From positions 124,001 to 188,000 of the forward strand of contig CAVRKA010000002.1 in NCBI GenBank assembly GCA_963722175.1: DNA of 64,000 nucleotides, in the 5' to 3' direction. Below are positions 1 to 8,742 of the stretch, one piece after another (within the stretch, counting starts at the first letter, position 1; the number at the start of each line of letters is the position of its first letter). The position numbers and the translations under genes are program-made. Origin of the DNA: WHSW01 sp963722175. GTDB taxonomy: Bacteria > Actinomycetota > Thermoleophilia > Solirubrobacterales > 70-9. The notes beneath the pieces were generated by a model that did not search any database, was not told where the DNA came from, and saw nothing but the letters and a program-made list of their open reading frames with translations.

Positions 1-537
1 CTCGCCGGTGACGATCCCCGCGCGAGCGCGAAGGTCGGGAACACGGTTCTGTGCGCCGAGCGCCGCAACCATCGCCGTTAGCTCGAGGCCGGCGCATACG
101 GCCCGTTCGGCGTCGTCCTCCCGCGCCACTGGCGCTCCCCAGAAGGCCACGACCGCATCGCCGATGAACTTCTCGATCGTCCCGCCGTAGCGGCTGATCA
201 CCGATCTGGCGCGCTCGAAGTAGCCCGAGAGGAGTTCGCGGACCGCCTCCGGGTCGCGGTTCTCGGAGAGAGGCGTGAAGCCGACGAGGTCGACGAACAG
301 CACCGAGACCAGGCGGCGCTCGTCGCCCTCCCGCCGCTGAACGGCGCCATGCAGTCCTGGGTCGGGACCCGAGAGGGAGGCACCGCATTGACCGCAGAAC
401 CGGTCGCCGGGCTCATTCTCAGCACCACAGTCGGGACAGGAGCGCGAAAGCGGAGCGCCGCAGGCGCCGCAGAACCGCCGCCCGGGACGGTTCGCGGCCC
501 CGCATGAGACGCATAGGAGGCTCGGATCCGTGGGCAC
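1..537 (-). CDS. Class III adenylate/guanylate cyclase with N-terminal double zinc ribbon (3' end cut by window edge)
   Basis: The first 179 codons of a longer gene are visible. The protein opens with two zinc-ribbon knuckles in the first ~60 residues (CVSCG, FCGACG, CPDCG, FCGQCG), followed from about residue 80 by the start of a class III nucleotidyl cyclase domain: RLVSVLFVDLVGFT carries the first metal-binding Asp, then YGGTIEKFIGDAVVAFWG carries the second Asp region. This arrangement is common in actinobacterial cyclases that continue into an AAA/TPR ATPase module, but that part lies outside the window. Start GTG is chosen because an in-frame stop lies just upstream and a purine-rich stretch precedes it. 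Product would be cAMP or cGMP; substrate specificity residues are not visible. Confidence 0.85.
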   Translation of the reverse strand, partial: MPTDPSLLCVSCGAANRPGRRFCGACGAPLSRSCPDCGAENEPGDRFCGQCGASLSGPDPGLHGAVQRREGDERRLVSVLFVDLVGFTPLSENRDPEAVRELLSGYFERARSVISRYGGTIEKFIGDAVVAFWGAPVAREDDAERAVCAGLELTAMVAALGAQNRVPDLRARAGIVTGE

Positions 538-655
538 GGTTCCTAATCTCTCACTTCAGCCTGATCTCGCGCGCTGAGGCTTGCGCGCCGGGCTCCGGCC
601 CGGCGCGCCTCGCGCAAGTGATGCCCCGCCGCGAGGCCCCTGACACACTCCAGCC

Positions 656-1780
656 ATGACGCAGGCCGCGGCCGCATCGACCATCCCCGACGACCTCTCG
701 CAGCTCGAGGCGCAGGCCGCCAAAGTCCTGAACCCCGAGGCCCTCGCCTACATCCTCGCCGGTGCGGGGGACGCGGACACCACGCGCGCCAACGCCGCGG
801 CGTTCCGGCGCTGGAAGATCAAGTGGCGCAAGGGCCGCAAGGCGGCGAAGGTCGATCTCTCCACCACCATCCTGGGGACGCGCATGCCCGCGCCGGTCCT
901 GTTCGCGCCGGTCGGGGTGCAGACGCTCGCGCATCCGGAAGGCGAGCTCGCCACCGCCCCCGCGGCGGCCGAGCTCGGCCTGACGTACGTTCACTCGACG
1001 CAGGCTGCCTACAAGATGGAGGACGTGGCGGCGGCCAACGGCGACGGCTCGCGCTGGTACCAGCTCTACTGGGCCACGGACGACGAGCTGGTCGTGTCCT
1101 TCCTGCGCCGTGCCAAGGCGGCCGGCTACACCCACCTGGTCATCACGCTCGACACGACGCTGCTCGGCTGGCGGCCGCTCGATCTCGACCGCGGGTACTC
1201 GCCCTTCCTCGAGAACAAGGGCATCGCGAACTACACGAGCGACCCGGTCTTCCAACGCCAAATGCCCGTTCCGGCAGAGGTCGCCCCGATCCCCGCCGGC
1301 GTCGCGTTCGCGGGCGTCTTCCAGAACCCCGGCCTGAGCTGGAAGCAGCTGCCGCTCATCCGCGCGAACTGGGACGGCCCGATCCTGCTCAAGGGGATCC
1401 AGAGCCCGCGCGACGCCAGGCTTGCCGCCAAGCACAAGATCGACGGCATCGTCGTCTCGAACCACGGCGGCCGTCAGGTCGACGGGGCGATCGCGTCGCT
1501 CGACGCGCTCGGCCCGATCGTCGAGGCGGTCGGCGACAAGATGCCCGTGCTCTTCGACTCCGGGATCCGCACGGGCGTCGATGCCTTCAAGGCGCTGGCG
1601 CTCGGCGCCGACGCGGTGCTCATCGGCCGGCCGTACCTGTACGGCCTCGCGCTGGACGGGCAGAGGGGTACCCGGATCGTCATGCGGAGCCTCGTCGACG
1701 AGCTCGAGAAGGAGGTCCGGAAGGCCGGCCACCGCACCCACCGCACCCTTTCCCCTTCCTCCCTGGCCCGCGCGCGGTGA
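656..1780 (+). CDS. FMN-dependent alpha-hydroxy acid oxidase, lactate 2-monooxygenase-like
   Basis: 374 residues, the usual size of the glycolate oxidase/lactate monooxygenase family, which oxidises 2-hydroxy acids such as L-lactate with FMN. The active-site set is intact: WYQLYW near residues 134-139 (Tyr and Gln lining FMN/substrate), Lys246 in ILLKGIQ, and the hallmark SNHGGRQVDG with catalytic His270 and Arg273. The phosphate-binding DSGIRTG and GADAVLIGRPYLYG segments follow. The loop containing NYTSDPVF resembles lactate 2-monooxygenases more than the short-loop glycolate oxidases. No signal peptide, so cytoplasmic. It is followed 14 bp later by a paralogue that has lost these residues. 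Family assignment is firm; the exact substrate is inferred. Confidence 0.9.
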   Translation: MTQAAAASTIPDDLSQLEAQAAKVLNPEALAYILAGAGDADTTRANAAAFRRWKIKWRKGRKAAKVDLSTTILGTRMPAPVLFAPVGVQTLAHPEGELATAPAAAELGLTYVHSTQAAYKMEDVAAANGDGSRWYQLYWATDDELVVSFLRRAKAAGYTHLVITLDTTLLGWRPLDLDRGYSPFLENKGIANYTSDPVFQRQMPVPAEVAPIPAGVAFAGVFQNPGLSWKQLPLIRANWDGPILLKGIQSPRDARLAAKHKIDGIVVSNHGGRQVDGAIASLDALGPIVEAVGDKMPVLFDSGIRTGVDAFKALALGADAVLIGRPYLYGLALDGQRGTRIVMRSLVDELEKEVRKAGHRTHRTLSPSSLARAR

Positions 1781-1794
1781 AGCGGAGCCCAGAC

Positions 1795-2955
1795 ATGTCC
1801 GAGAGCACTCGTCGCCAGTTCCTCCAGGTGGCCGGCACGGCCGCAGCCGCGACCGTCCTCGCGCCGACCGCGCTCGCCGCGGGCCGTTCGGCGCCCGTCC
1901 CCGCGCGGTCCGAGCTCCCCAAGGGGTCGCCGCTCCCGGTTGGCCCGGGCGCCCCGTACGGCGGCTACCAGTCCGAGATCTACCTCAGCGGGATGACTGC
2001 GGGCGTCAAGCCGATCTTCACCACGAACCTGTCCGACCTCGAGGCCGCGGCGGCGACGGTGCTGCCCGAGGCCGCGCGCCGGCATCTGCTCGCCTGGGCC
2101 GGCGGTGCCGGCGCCGTGCGCGCGAACGAGCGGGCGCTGGGAGCGTGGCGGATCGTCCCGCGGATGTTCATCGACCGCGACGAGCGCGACCTCAGCGCGA
2201 CTGTGCTCGGCGTCTCGATGCCGGCCCCGGTCATCCTCGGCCCGGTCGGGGGCCAGGCCCTGGCGCACCCCGACGGCGAGGCCGCGACCGCCCGGGCGGC
2301 CGCGGCTCTGGAGCTCACATACGTCCACTCGTCCCTTTCGAGCACGTCGGTCGAGGGCGTCGCCGCGGCCGCGCCCGCCGGCTCGCGGTGGTTCGCCCTG
2401 GACTGGCCGGGCGGGGACGGCCCCGACCTCGCGCTGCTCGGGCGCGCGCGGCTCACCGGGTGCACCCACCTCGTGCTCTCGCCGCCGCAACCCGGGAAGG
2501 GCTGGGCGGCGCTCGCGGCGATCCGCAAGGCCTGGGATGGGCCGATCGTCCTCGGCGGCATCCAGACCGTGCCGGACGCGCGGATGGCGGTCCGCCGTGG
2601 CTTCGAGGGCATCGTCGTGTCGAACGAGCGCGGACGCCGCCGTCCCCGCCCGGTCGGGACGATCCACGTCCTGCCGCGAATCGCGGACGCGGTCGGCGGC
2701 AAGGTCGCCGTCCTGTTCGGCTCGGGCGTCCGCACGGGGACCGACGTCTACCGGGCGCTGGCGCTGGGGGCCGAGGCCATCCTCGTCGGGCGCCCGTACG
2801 TGCACGGCCTGGCGCTCGGAGGGGAGGCGGGGGTCCGGCACATGCTCCGCACGCTCCTCGCCGAGCTCGAGATCACCCGCGCCATCGCCGGGGTCGCGAA
2901 CCACCGCGAGCTCGGCCCGAGCGCACTCGTCCGTGACCTGGCCTCAGGACGCTGA
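1795..2955 (+). CDS. Tat-exported FMN hydroxy-acid oxidase homologue lacking catalytic residues (probable pseudoenzyme)
   Basis: 386 residues. The N-terminus is a twin-arginine signal (STRRQFLQVAG, then an Ala-rich stretch ending near ALAAG). The rest aligns with the preceding oxidase along its whole length, including the FMN-phosphate region (GSGVRTGTDVYRALALGAEA). The catalytic parts are altered: the WYQLYW tract is RWFALDW, the active-site Lys in LLKGIQ is Gly (VLGGIQ), SNHGGRQ is SNERGRR so the catalytic His is Glu, and about 45 residues of the substrate-covering loop are absent. The family is normally cytoplasmic, so export is also odd. ATG 1795 is the only start preceding the Tat motif; the frame is open further upstream, but that stretch overlaps the previous gene. 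Possible role: FMN-binding or structural partner. Function unknown. Confidence 0.8.
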   Translation: MSESTRRQFLQVAGTAAAATVLAPTALAAGRSAPVPARSELPKGSPLPVGPGAPYGGYQSEIYLSGMTAGVKPIFTTNLSDLEAAAATVLPEAARRHLLAWAGGAGAVRANERALGAWRIVPRMFIDRDERDLSATVLGVSMPAPVILGPVGGQALAHPDGEAATARAAAALELTYVHSSLSSTSVEGVAAAAPAGSRWFALDWPGGDGPDLALLGRARLTGCTHLVLSPPQPGKGWAALAAIRKAWDGPIVLGGIQTVPDARMAVRRGFEGIVVSNERGRRRPRPVGTIHVLPRIADAVGGKVAVLFGSGVRTGTDVYRALALGAEAILVGRPYVHGLALGGEAGVRHMLRTLLAELEITRAIAGVANHRELGPSALVRDLASGR

Positions 2956-3501
2956 GACTGGTCCGAGCGCGTAGCGGAGCACGGTTGTGCCGCCCTCGTC
3001 AACCGATGAGATGGGCCGGAGCTCGACCGGCTCGCCGCCGACGCGTTCGAACAGCCGGACGCCATCGCCGAGCAGGATTGGGGCCACGTGGACGATGATC
3101 TCGTCGAGTAGTCCCGCCTCGAGGCATTGGCGTGCGACGTTCGCGCCGAGGACAACGATGTCGCGGTCGCCGGCCGCCTCCCTGGCGATGGCCACCGCCT
3201 CGTCTGTGTCGACGTCCAGAAACCGCCCGGTGACACCCTTGACGACGGGCGGGTCGGGCGGCGGGTCGTGTCGCAACACGAAAAACGGTCCTCGGAAGGC
3301 GCCGCCGTAGAAGCCTGGTTGGAGGCGGTCCTCCACGTCCTGCGTTCGGCGGCCGACCAGCAGCGCGCCGGTCGAGGCGACAACCTCGTCGGCGGTCTCG
3401 CCCGAGCCCGCGTCCAACCCGAACACCCAGCTCATGTCGTCGTTCGGGCCGGCGACGAACCCGTCGAGGCTCATCATCGTGTGCCAGAGCAGCTTGCCCA
3501 T
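2944..3501 (-). CDS. Dihydrofolate reductase / RibD C-terminal family protein
   Basis: 185 residues beginning MGKLLWHTMMSLDGFVAGP, the typical N-terminal strand of the stand-alone RibD_C/DHFR-like family. Later LLVGRRTQ and the HVAPILLGDGVRLFE segment are the conserved NADPH-fold and C-terminal strands. These proteins are putative NADPH-dependent reductases, mostly without known substrate. An upstream in-frame ATG would add 20 residues not seen in the family, so the start at 3501 is preferred. Its 3' end overlaps the 3' end of the upstream oxidase homologue by 12 bp in convergent orientation. A second, divergent member lies at 5424-5987. Confidence 0.85.
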   Translation of the reverse strand: MGKLLWHTMMSLDGFVAGPNDDMSWVFGLDAGSGETADEVVASTGALLVGRRTQDVEDRLQPGFYGGAFRGPFFVLRHDPPPDPPVVKGVTGRFLDVDTDEAVAIAREAAGDRDIVVLGANVARQCLEAGLLDEIIVHVAPILLGDGVRLFERVGGEPVELRPISSVDEGGTTVLRYALGPVSAS

Positions 3502-3621
3502 TCGTGCGCTCCCGTCGTCGCTCGTCTCGTTCGCCCTAATAGACCAACCGCGGGCGTCCAACTCATCGGTTGTCGCCTTCGCGTCTTACCCTGCGAGCAG
3601 CTACCGAGTACGTTGCCCGTG

Positions 3622-4554
3622 ATGGTGTCGTGGCGGGCAGCGTTGCTGGCGGGCCTATTGATCGCGCTTTGTCCAGCGACTGCGCGGGGAACCTACCCTG
3701 GAGTCAATGGGCCCTTGATCGTCGGCAACGGGGTCCAGGCCTCCACGCTCTCGCCCGACGGCTCGCTCCTGAAGCCACTTGTGCGCGCCGACGAAGCTGT
3801 TCTGTCACCGGACGGCAAGCGGATCGCGTACGTCACCTCGCACGAAGGGCCGCCCTGCGGACGTTTTTGCACCTACTACACGCGGGTGTGGGTGGCGCGC
3901 CGGGATGGTGACCATCCGCGGCCGGTGACCGGCCCCAGGGGGCATGCCGAGAGTCCGAAGTTCTCGAGAAACGGCCGGAACATCCTCTGGAGGGACGAAC
4001 ACGAGTTCTGGGCGGCGCGCTCGAGCGGGAAACACAAGCATGTTCTGTTTTCAGCAGACGACCTCGGACTGACAGACGTCCGCGGGGGGTTCGATCTCTC
4101 TCCGGATGGCCGGAAGATCGCGTTCGCCGGGGCCGTCGATTCCGGCTTCAGAATCTTCGTGGCGCGGGCCGATGGCGAAGGCGAAGCCATGGCCGTGAGT
4201 TCACACGATTCGCGCGCAGAGGACTATGACCCTTCCTGGAGCCCTGACGGTAAGCGCATCGCGTTCACGCGTCTTTGCGACGACGCGCAATGTTCGCAAA
4301 GCGTTTTCGTCGTCCGAGCGGATGGGTCTCAAGCCTTCGAGTTCGAGAACGATCCAAATCTTCTGGATGAGTCTTCCGCCGCCTGGTCTCCCAGCGGCCG
4401 ACGGATCGCCTTTGGGTTCATCAACGCCGCGTACAGCCGCGGCATCGCCGTGCGTCGCGCAGTCCCGAATTCGCCGGTCAAGGTGCTCACTCGAAAAGAC
4501 CTCGACTTGTTCGATTGGGCTCCGCTCCCGTTTCCGGACGCGGATCATCACTAG
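3622..4554 (+). CDS. Secreted TolB-like beta-propeller (PD40 repeats)
   Basis: 310 residues with a signal peptide (MVSWRAALLAGLLIALCPATARG). The mature part consists of repeated WD40-like PD40 units whose signature S-P-D-G-x-x-I-A occurs at LSPDGKRIAYVTS, LSPDGRKIAFAG and WSPDGKRIAFTR, with degenerate copies FSRNGRNILWRD and WSPSGRRIAFG. This is a TolB-type propeller, usually a protein- or ligand-binding scaffold without enzymatic activity. TACGTT lies 7 nt upstream of the ATG and there is no Shine-Dalgarno, which suggests a leaderless transcript. No partner gene is evident. Base composition and codon use are slightly less GC-biased than the neighbours. Confidence 0.8.
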   Translation: MVSWRAALLAGLLIALCPATARGTYPGVNGPLIVGNGVQASTLSPDGSLLKPLVRADEAVLSPDGKRIAYVTSHEGPPCGRFCTYYTRVWVARRDGDHPRPVTGPRGHAESPKFSRNGRNILWRDEHEFWAARSSGKHKHVLFSADDLGLTDVRGGFDLSPDGRKIAFAGAVDSGFRIFVARADGEGEAMAVSSHDSRAEDYDPSWSPDGKRIAFTRLCDDAQCSQSVFVVRADGSQAFEFENDPNLLDESSAAWSPSGRRIAFGFINAAYSRGIAVRRAVPNSPVKVLTRKDLDLFDWAPLPFPDADHH

Positions 4555-4566
4555 GCCCGACCGCAC

Positions 4567-5325
4567 CTACCGCCCTCGGGCCTGCTCCAGGTTCGACTCG
4601 TGGAGGCCGAACACCCAGTCCGCATCCAGACGCGCGTCGACCGGTTCCTCTCCTCGCCGCAGCGCGTCGATGTAGGCATGATCGGCGGCCAGCCGGGCCG
4701 CCACCTCGGGACCTTCGGCAACGGCGCCGTGGCCGGGAACCACGACATCGACGTGCCCGGCGGCCTCACTCAGCCGATCGAGCGCCGCCTCGTAGGCACC
4801 GAGCTGATCGTCTTGGCGAGCGTCGAACATCGGGATCAGGATGTCGGAGAGCATGTCGCCGGCGAGCAGGACGCCACGGTCAGCGAGGAGGACCGCGGCG
4901 TGGCCGACAGCGTGCGCCTGATGCTCGATGATCTCGCCCGGCACCGGCCCGCCGTCCGCGGGCAGCGGGGTGACCAGCGCGACCAGGTCGAGAGGGATGC
5001 CGGACGCGTTCTCCGCCGCCGCGGCCCGCTGCTGCTCTCGGGTTTGACCGGCAAAGTGGACGGCGGCGGGGGTGGCGTAGCGCGGGACGTCGCCGAACCG
5101 GGGATGCCAGAGCAGGTGGTCGAAGTGGGGATGGGTGGAGAACCCGGCGACCACGGGTAGGTCGAGTCGTTCCACGTCATCGGCGAGTTGGTTCAACTCG
5201 TCGCCATCGATGCCGGGATCGACCAGGATCAACCCATCCTCCCCGCGCACCGCGATGGAATTGGTCCAGACCCACTCGCTCTGCCGGACCCAGACGCCGT
5301 CGGCCACCTGATTCAGCTCGCCCAT
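4567..5325 (-). CDS. MBL-fold metallohydrolase
   Basis: About 252 residues with the metallo-beta-lactamase metal set: STHPHFDHLLWHP (H-x-H-x-D-H), a later GHAAVLL His, LLAGDMLSD Asp and VVPGHGAV His. The fold hydrolyses varied esters, thioesters or lactams; no substrate can be named. ATG 5325 is preferred because GGAG sits 5 nt upstream; a GTG two codons earlier is possible. It is convergent with the TolB-like gene and divergent from the DHFR-like gene at 5424, with about 100 bp between the two starts. Confidence 0.85.
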   Translation of the reverse strand: MGELNQVADGVWVRQSEWVWTNSIAVRGEDGLILVDPGIDGDELNQLADDVERLDLPVVAGFSTHPHFDHLLWHPRFGDVPRYATPAAVHFAGQTREQQRAAAAENASGIPLDLVALVTPLPADGGPVPGEIIEHQAHAVGHAAVLLADRGVLLAGDMLSDILIPMFDARQDDQLGAYEAALDRLSEAAGHVDVVVPGHGAVAEGPEVAARLAADHAYIDALRRGEEPVDARLDADWVFGLHESNLEQARGR

Positions 5326-5423
5326 CTCCACTCCAATCGGTTGGTTACGGTGCTGAGACCGCGATCCACAGCCGAATTCATCGCCAGTATCGTCCGTCGC
5401 CGCCGGTGCGACGAGCTCGAGCC

Positions 5424-5987
5424 ATGCTGATCTACTCGATGAGCGTTTCGGTTGACGGCTTCATCACCGACCGCGAGGGCGGGTTCGGGTGGACGGTCCC
5501 CAGCGATGAGCTGTTTGCTTTCCACCTCGCGCGGACAAGCGAGCTCGGCGGCTTTCTGTTGGGCCGCAGGCTCTACGAGGCGATGCTGGTGTGGGAGACG
5601 GATCCGTCGCTGCGCGTCGACGAGCTCCGGGCCGAGTTCGCCGACGTGTGGTGCGCGATCCCGAAGGTCGTGTTCAGCCGCACGCTCGACGGCGTCCAGG
5701 GCAACGCCCGGCTCGCCGAGGCCTCGGTGGCCGAGGAGGCCGCTGCGGCGCTCGACGCGACTGACAAGGACGTCGGGATCGGCGGCGCCGGCCTGGCCGC
5801 TGCGGCGATCGAGCTCGGCCTCGTCGACGAGCTGCGCATGTTCCGCTATCCCGTCGTCGTCGGTGGCGGCACGCCGTTTCTGCCGCCGGTCACCGGAGAC
5901 GTCCCGCTGGACATGATCGAGACCGGGACGTTCGGCTCGCGCGTGATCTACGAGCGCTACGGGCGCGCTCGCGATGAGTCGGACTGA
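5424..5987 (+). CDS. Dihydrofolate reductase / RibD C-terminal family protein
   Basis: 187 residues starting MLIYSMSVSVDGFITD, the family's first strand, with FLLGRRLYEAM and the C-terminal FRYPVVVGGGTPFLPP signature. It is a second RibD_C-type putative NADPH reductase in this window, distinct in sequence from the one at 2944-3501. The start at 5424 follows GAGCTCGAG and begins at the family's conserved N-terminus; an upstream in-frame start would add six residues. It ends one base before the stop codon of the convergent acetyltransferase gene. Confidence 0.85.
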   Translation: MLIYSMSVSVDGFITDREGGFGWTVPSDELFAFHLARTSELGGFLLGRRLYEAMLVWETDPSLRVDELRAEFADVWCAIPKVVFSRTLDGVQGNARLAEASVAEEAAAALDATDKDVGIGGAGLAAAAIELGLVDELRMFRYPVVVGGGTPFLPPVTGDVPLDMIETGTFGSRVIYERYGRARDESD

Positions 5988-6497
5988 CTAACCGCGGACG
6001 AACTCCTTGGCGAGCAGGTCAAGCAGGAGGCCGTCCTTCCAGACGCCGAAGCGGTCGCGCATGTATTCCCGCAGGACACCGACGGGCCGAAATCCAGCCT
6101 TGCGGAAGCACGCGACTGCGATCTCGTTCTCAACCTCCGGGTCGACCACGATGCGATGAAAGCCGTGATCGTCGATGAGGTGCGCGCACAGAACGCGCAC
6201 GGTGTCGAGGCCCAGCCCGCGTCCGTGCACCGCCGGATCGAGGAAGAGGTCGAGGCCGGCAAAACGGATAATCGTCTCGTCCTCCGAGTACCACTGGGCG
6301 AAGCCGATGACACGCTTGTCGAGCATCACGGTGTAGTTGATGCTGCGGTTCATGCCGGCGGGGAAGTCATCCGCCGGGTCCTGCCACCAGCGCCGAACCT
6401 CGGGCTCGAGATGAATCTCTCGGAGGCGGGCGTGGTGCTCCGGAGCGCACGGCACCAGCCGCACGCGAGCTCCGGTGAGTTCGGGCGGCGCCGTCAC
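5988..6497 (-). CDS. GNAT-family N-acetyltransferase, AAC(6')-like
   Basis: 169 residues with a GNAT fold. The acetyl-CoA pyrophosphate loop is HGRGLGLD (Q/R-x-x-G-x-G/A type) at about residue 91, preceded by the beta4 strand GLDLFLDPAV and followed by ENEIAVACFRKAGFRPVG. The order and spacing resemble aminoglycoside 6'-N-acetyltransferases (AIRCYEKAGF-type motif), but the identity is not enough to claim resistance; a housekeeping or peptide acetyltransferase is equally possible. Start is GTG 6497. Convergent with the DHFR-like gene. Confidence 0.8.
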   Translation of the reverse strand: MTAPPELTGARVRLVPCAPEHHARLREIHLEPEVRRWWQDPADDFPAGMNRSINYTVMLDKRVIGFAQWYSEDETIIRFAGLDLFLDPAVHGRGLGLDTVRVLCAHLIDDHGFHRIVVDPEVENEIAVACFRKAGFRPVGVLREYMRDRFGVWKDGLLLDLLAKEFVRG

Positions 6498-6584
6498 CCG
6501 CTGATCGTGACAAACAGTGGCCGGCCGACGGAGACATCTGCATCTGAGCGGTCGGCAGGCCGCCGGCCGACGACCGTCCGGGGT

Positions 6585-8381
6585 CTACCGCCTGATCGGC
6601 AGCAACACGTTCGACGCGTAAGGGCCGCCGTGCAGGACGCGGATCTCACCGCCGGCCTGGGCGACCACGCTCGGCAGCGGCGGCGAGGTCGCGGGCGTGT
6701 CGGCCGAGCCGATCGTGAGGCGGAGGCTGTGCCCCTCCTCGACGATCGCGTCGGTCGGATAGATCTCGATCCGGTAGAGCGCCGGGTCGTTCGGGGTCAC
6801 GGGCTTCTGGCTCGACCGCGTGAACGGATGGAACGGCCGGATCATCACGCGATGCGGACCGCGGGTCGAGCGGCGGGGGTCGATCGCCCGCTGGCTCGCC
6901 AGCAGGAATCCGGCGGTGAGCTGGTTCGACTCACCTGACGGAGCGACGTCGCTGAGCACGCCGACGAGCGTCGCGTCCGCCGACGTCAGCTCCGCCCAGA
7001 CGTTGGCCACGATCGGGCCGGTCAGCTGGGTGTCCCCGTCGAGCGGTGCGGTCGTGTAGGTGAGCGACGACGCCTCGAACGTGCGGTTGTCCGTCTCGCA
7101 CGGCCCGGCCGCCGCGCCGGCGGTCCACTGCGTCGTCATCCGCGAGCACGGGCTCGAAACCGGCAGCAGCGGGGCGGTGTCGCCGCCGCCCTTGGCCGGC
7201 CGGGCGGACCCCAGCGAGCCCGCTTCGCCGAGGAACCTCTTCGTGTAGGAGACGCTCGGCGCCGGCCAGGTCGCGTGGTGCTCCCAGCGATCCCCGCCCA
7301 CGGGGTAGAGGTTCACGGATGGCGTGTCCTCGACGCCGTTGCGGATCCCCTTGAGCCAGCGGTCGAACCACTTGAGCTTCAGGTCGGGGTCCTCCATCGC
7401 CGGGCCCGATCCCGTGTGGTAGTGCGGCGACATGAAGAGCTTCTTTCGCCGCTCGCCGAGCCGGGTCAGCTGCTCGTAGAGGAGCGGCTCGCCGCGCTGG
7501 AAGATGTCCCACCAGCCGCCGGTGATGACCACCGGCACCCGGATCTGACTCGCGCGGTCGCCAGGGGAGCGCAGTCGGTAGAACGGACCGTCGTACGCGG
7601 CATCCCGGCCGAGCGTGGTGTCCACGAGCTTCTGTCCCGCGAAGTCCCAGGCGTTGCGCAGGTGGTCGAGCCACGTCAGCGCCGAGCCGGCTGGGTCCGC
7701 GGTCGCGGTCGAGGGGGGCAGGCTGGAAAGCCCGGTCGTCAGCCCGAGCCATAGCGGCATGAACCCGGCGTCGACCGCGCCGCCGTGGAAGGTCACGTCC
7801 CGATACGCGTCCGACATCGGAACGTCGGCCCATACCGCCTTCACGGCCCTGGGGCTGCCGGCCTTGACGCGCGCGGCGTCGGCCTCCGCGAGGAGGAGGG
7901 AGGTGATCCCCATGTACGAGCCGCCGGTCGTCGCGACCGAGCCGTTCGACCACGGCTGCGCCTGGATCCAGTCGAGCACCTCGCGGTAATCGAGCTGCGT
8001 GCGCTCGCCCCACGAGTCCCACTTGCCCTGGCTGGCGCCGGTGCCGCGGTCGTCCAGCAGCATGACGGCGTAGCCCTCATCGGCGAGTGACGTGTCGGCG
8101 GTCGCGATCCCACCGGCGCCGGTGCAGGCCTGTCCGGTCGGATCGGTGGTGTCCTTGTTGTAGCCCGTGGCCGTGAGCACGGTCGGGTAGCCGGCCGTCG
8201 CCGGCGACGGAAGCCACAGATTCGCGCGCAGGACGGCGCCGTCGCTCATTGGGATCGGGACGTTGCACATCGCGGTGCTCGCCTGCGAGGCCGCGGGCGC
8301 CGCGAGCGTCACGAACGCGCAGAGCAGCGCGGCACGCACCAAGCCGTGCGCGATCCGACCACCCCTGATCGTCGTCCTCAT
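6585..8381 (-). CDS. Secreted CocE/NonD-family alpha/beta hydrolase (X-Pro dipeptidyl-peptidase S15 type)
   Basis: 598 residues with a signal peptide (hydrophobic LVRAALLCAFVTLAAPAASQ, cleavage before about residue 36). The catalytic alpha/beta-hydrolase domain carries DDRGTGASQGKWD, the nucleophile elbow TTGGSYMGITS (Ser), the Asp in VITGGWWDIFQRGEP and the His in MSPHYHTGSG. A C-terminal jelly-roll typical of CocE/S15 proteins follows (strands such as TAGFLLASQRAID and HSLRLTIGSADTP). Members cleave esters, acyl-amino acids or X-Pro peptides outside the cell; which one is unknown. ATG 8381 is chosen because it is preceded by AAGGGGTTCTGGGG and begins the signal peptide. Confidence 0.85.
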   Translation of the reverse strand: MRTTIRGGRIAHGLVRAALLCAFVTLAAPAASQASTAMCNVPIPMSDGAVLRANLWLPSPATAGYPTVLTATGYNKDTTDPTGQACTGAGGIATADTSLADEGYAVMLLDDRGTGASQGKWDSWGERTQLDYREVLDWIQAQPWSNGSVATTGGSYMGITSLLLAEADAARVKAGSPRAVKAVWADVPMSDAYRDVTFHGGAVDAGFMPLWLGLTTGLSSLPPSTATADPAGSALTWLDHLRNAWDFAGQKLVDTTLGRDAAYDGPFYRLRSPGDRASQIRVPVVITGGWWDIFQRGEPLLYEQLTRLGERRKKLFMSPHYHTGSGPAMEDPDLKLKWFDRWLKGIRNGVEDTPSVNLYPVGGDRWEHHATWPAPSVSYTKRFLGEAGSLGSARPAKGGGDTAPLLPVSSPCSRMTTQWTAGAAAGPCETDNRTFEASSLTYTTAPLDGDTQLTGPIVANVWAELTSADATLVGVLSDVAPSGESNQLTAGFLLASQRAIDPRRSTRGPHRVMIRPFHPFTRSSQKPVTPNDPALYRIEIYPTDAIVEEGHSLRLTIGSADTPATSPPLPSVVAQAGGEIRVLHGGPYASNVLLPIRR

Positions 8382-8472
8382 CCCCAGAACCCCTTTCGTC
8401 CAGTCGCTATCCCAACGCAGCAACCCGTCTAGCCAAGCATCTCGTCTCCCCTCGCGTCGCAGTCGACCGGGA

Positions 8473-8742
8473 TCAGGGCGAGTGGTCCTTGACAGACGCG
8501 GTGGCGGTGATTGAGTAGCCACACGGGGCCCCCCAACCGGCTCCGAACGAACACTCCGGGAGGCACAGATGCCCACACCCACCCGACGCGAGCGCCCGTC
8601 GGCGCCGCTCGTCCTCTCCACGATCGCGCTGGATGTAATCCGGGTTCGCACCCCCGCTGTCGATGAAGAAGTTCGCGACGGAGGCCGAGCTGTTGCCACG
8701 CACAGGCGCTGGGGTTGATCGCCGGCTAGCCCGAACCGACAC
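8473..8742 (-). CDS. Possible small cysteine-containing protein or gene remnant
   Basis: This is the only plausible coding frame in the 476-bp gap between the secreted hydrolase and the SDR gene. It would give 89 residues from GTG 8742, with a central segment SVANFFIDSGGANPDYIQRD and a Cys cluster CGHLCLPEC near the C-terminus. The middle has GC-rich third positions as expected for coding DNA, but the ends do not look protein-like and I do not recognise the family. It could be a degraded gene. Nothing else is visible in 8382-8857 apart from an isolated TTGACA at 8489 with no convincing -10. Confidence 0.25.
   Translation of the reverse strand: MSVRASRRSTPAPVRGNSSASVANFFIDSGGANPDYIQRDRGEDERRRRALASGGCGHLCLPECSFGAGWGAPCGYSITATASVKDHSP

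Noticed and set aside
823..2955. A single 710-codon open frame covering both FMN oxidase genes
   Set aside because: Its first part is an out-of-frame reading of the intact oxidase with Arg/Gly-rich nonsense sequence; only the part from ATG 1795 has a signal peptide and family motifs.
4580..4605. tRNA-like GGTTCGACTC near the end of the MBL gene
   Set aside because: No acceptor or anticodon arms around it and it lies in a clear coding region.
8489..8517. TTGACA promoter-like sequence
   Set aside because: No good -10 at the expected distance and no gene start within a reasonable distance on that strand.
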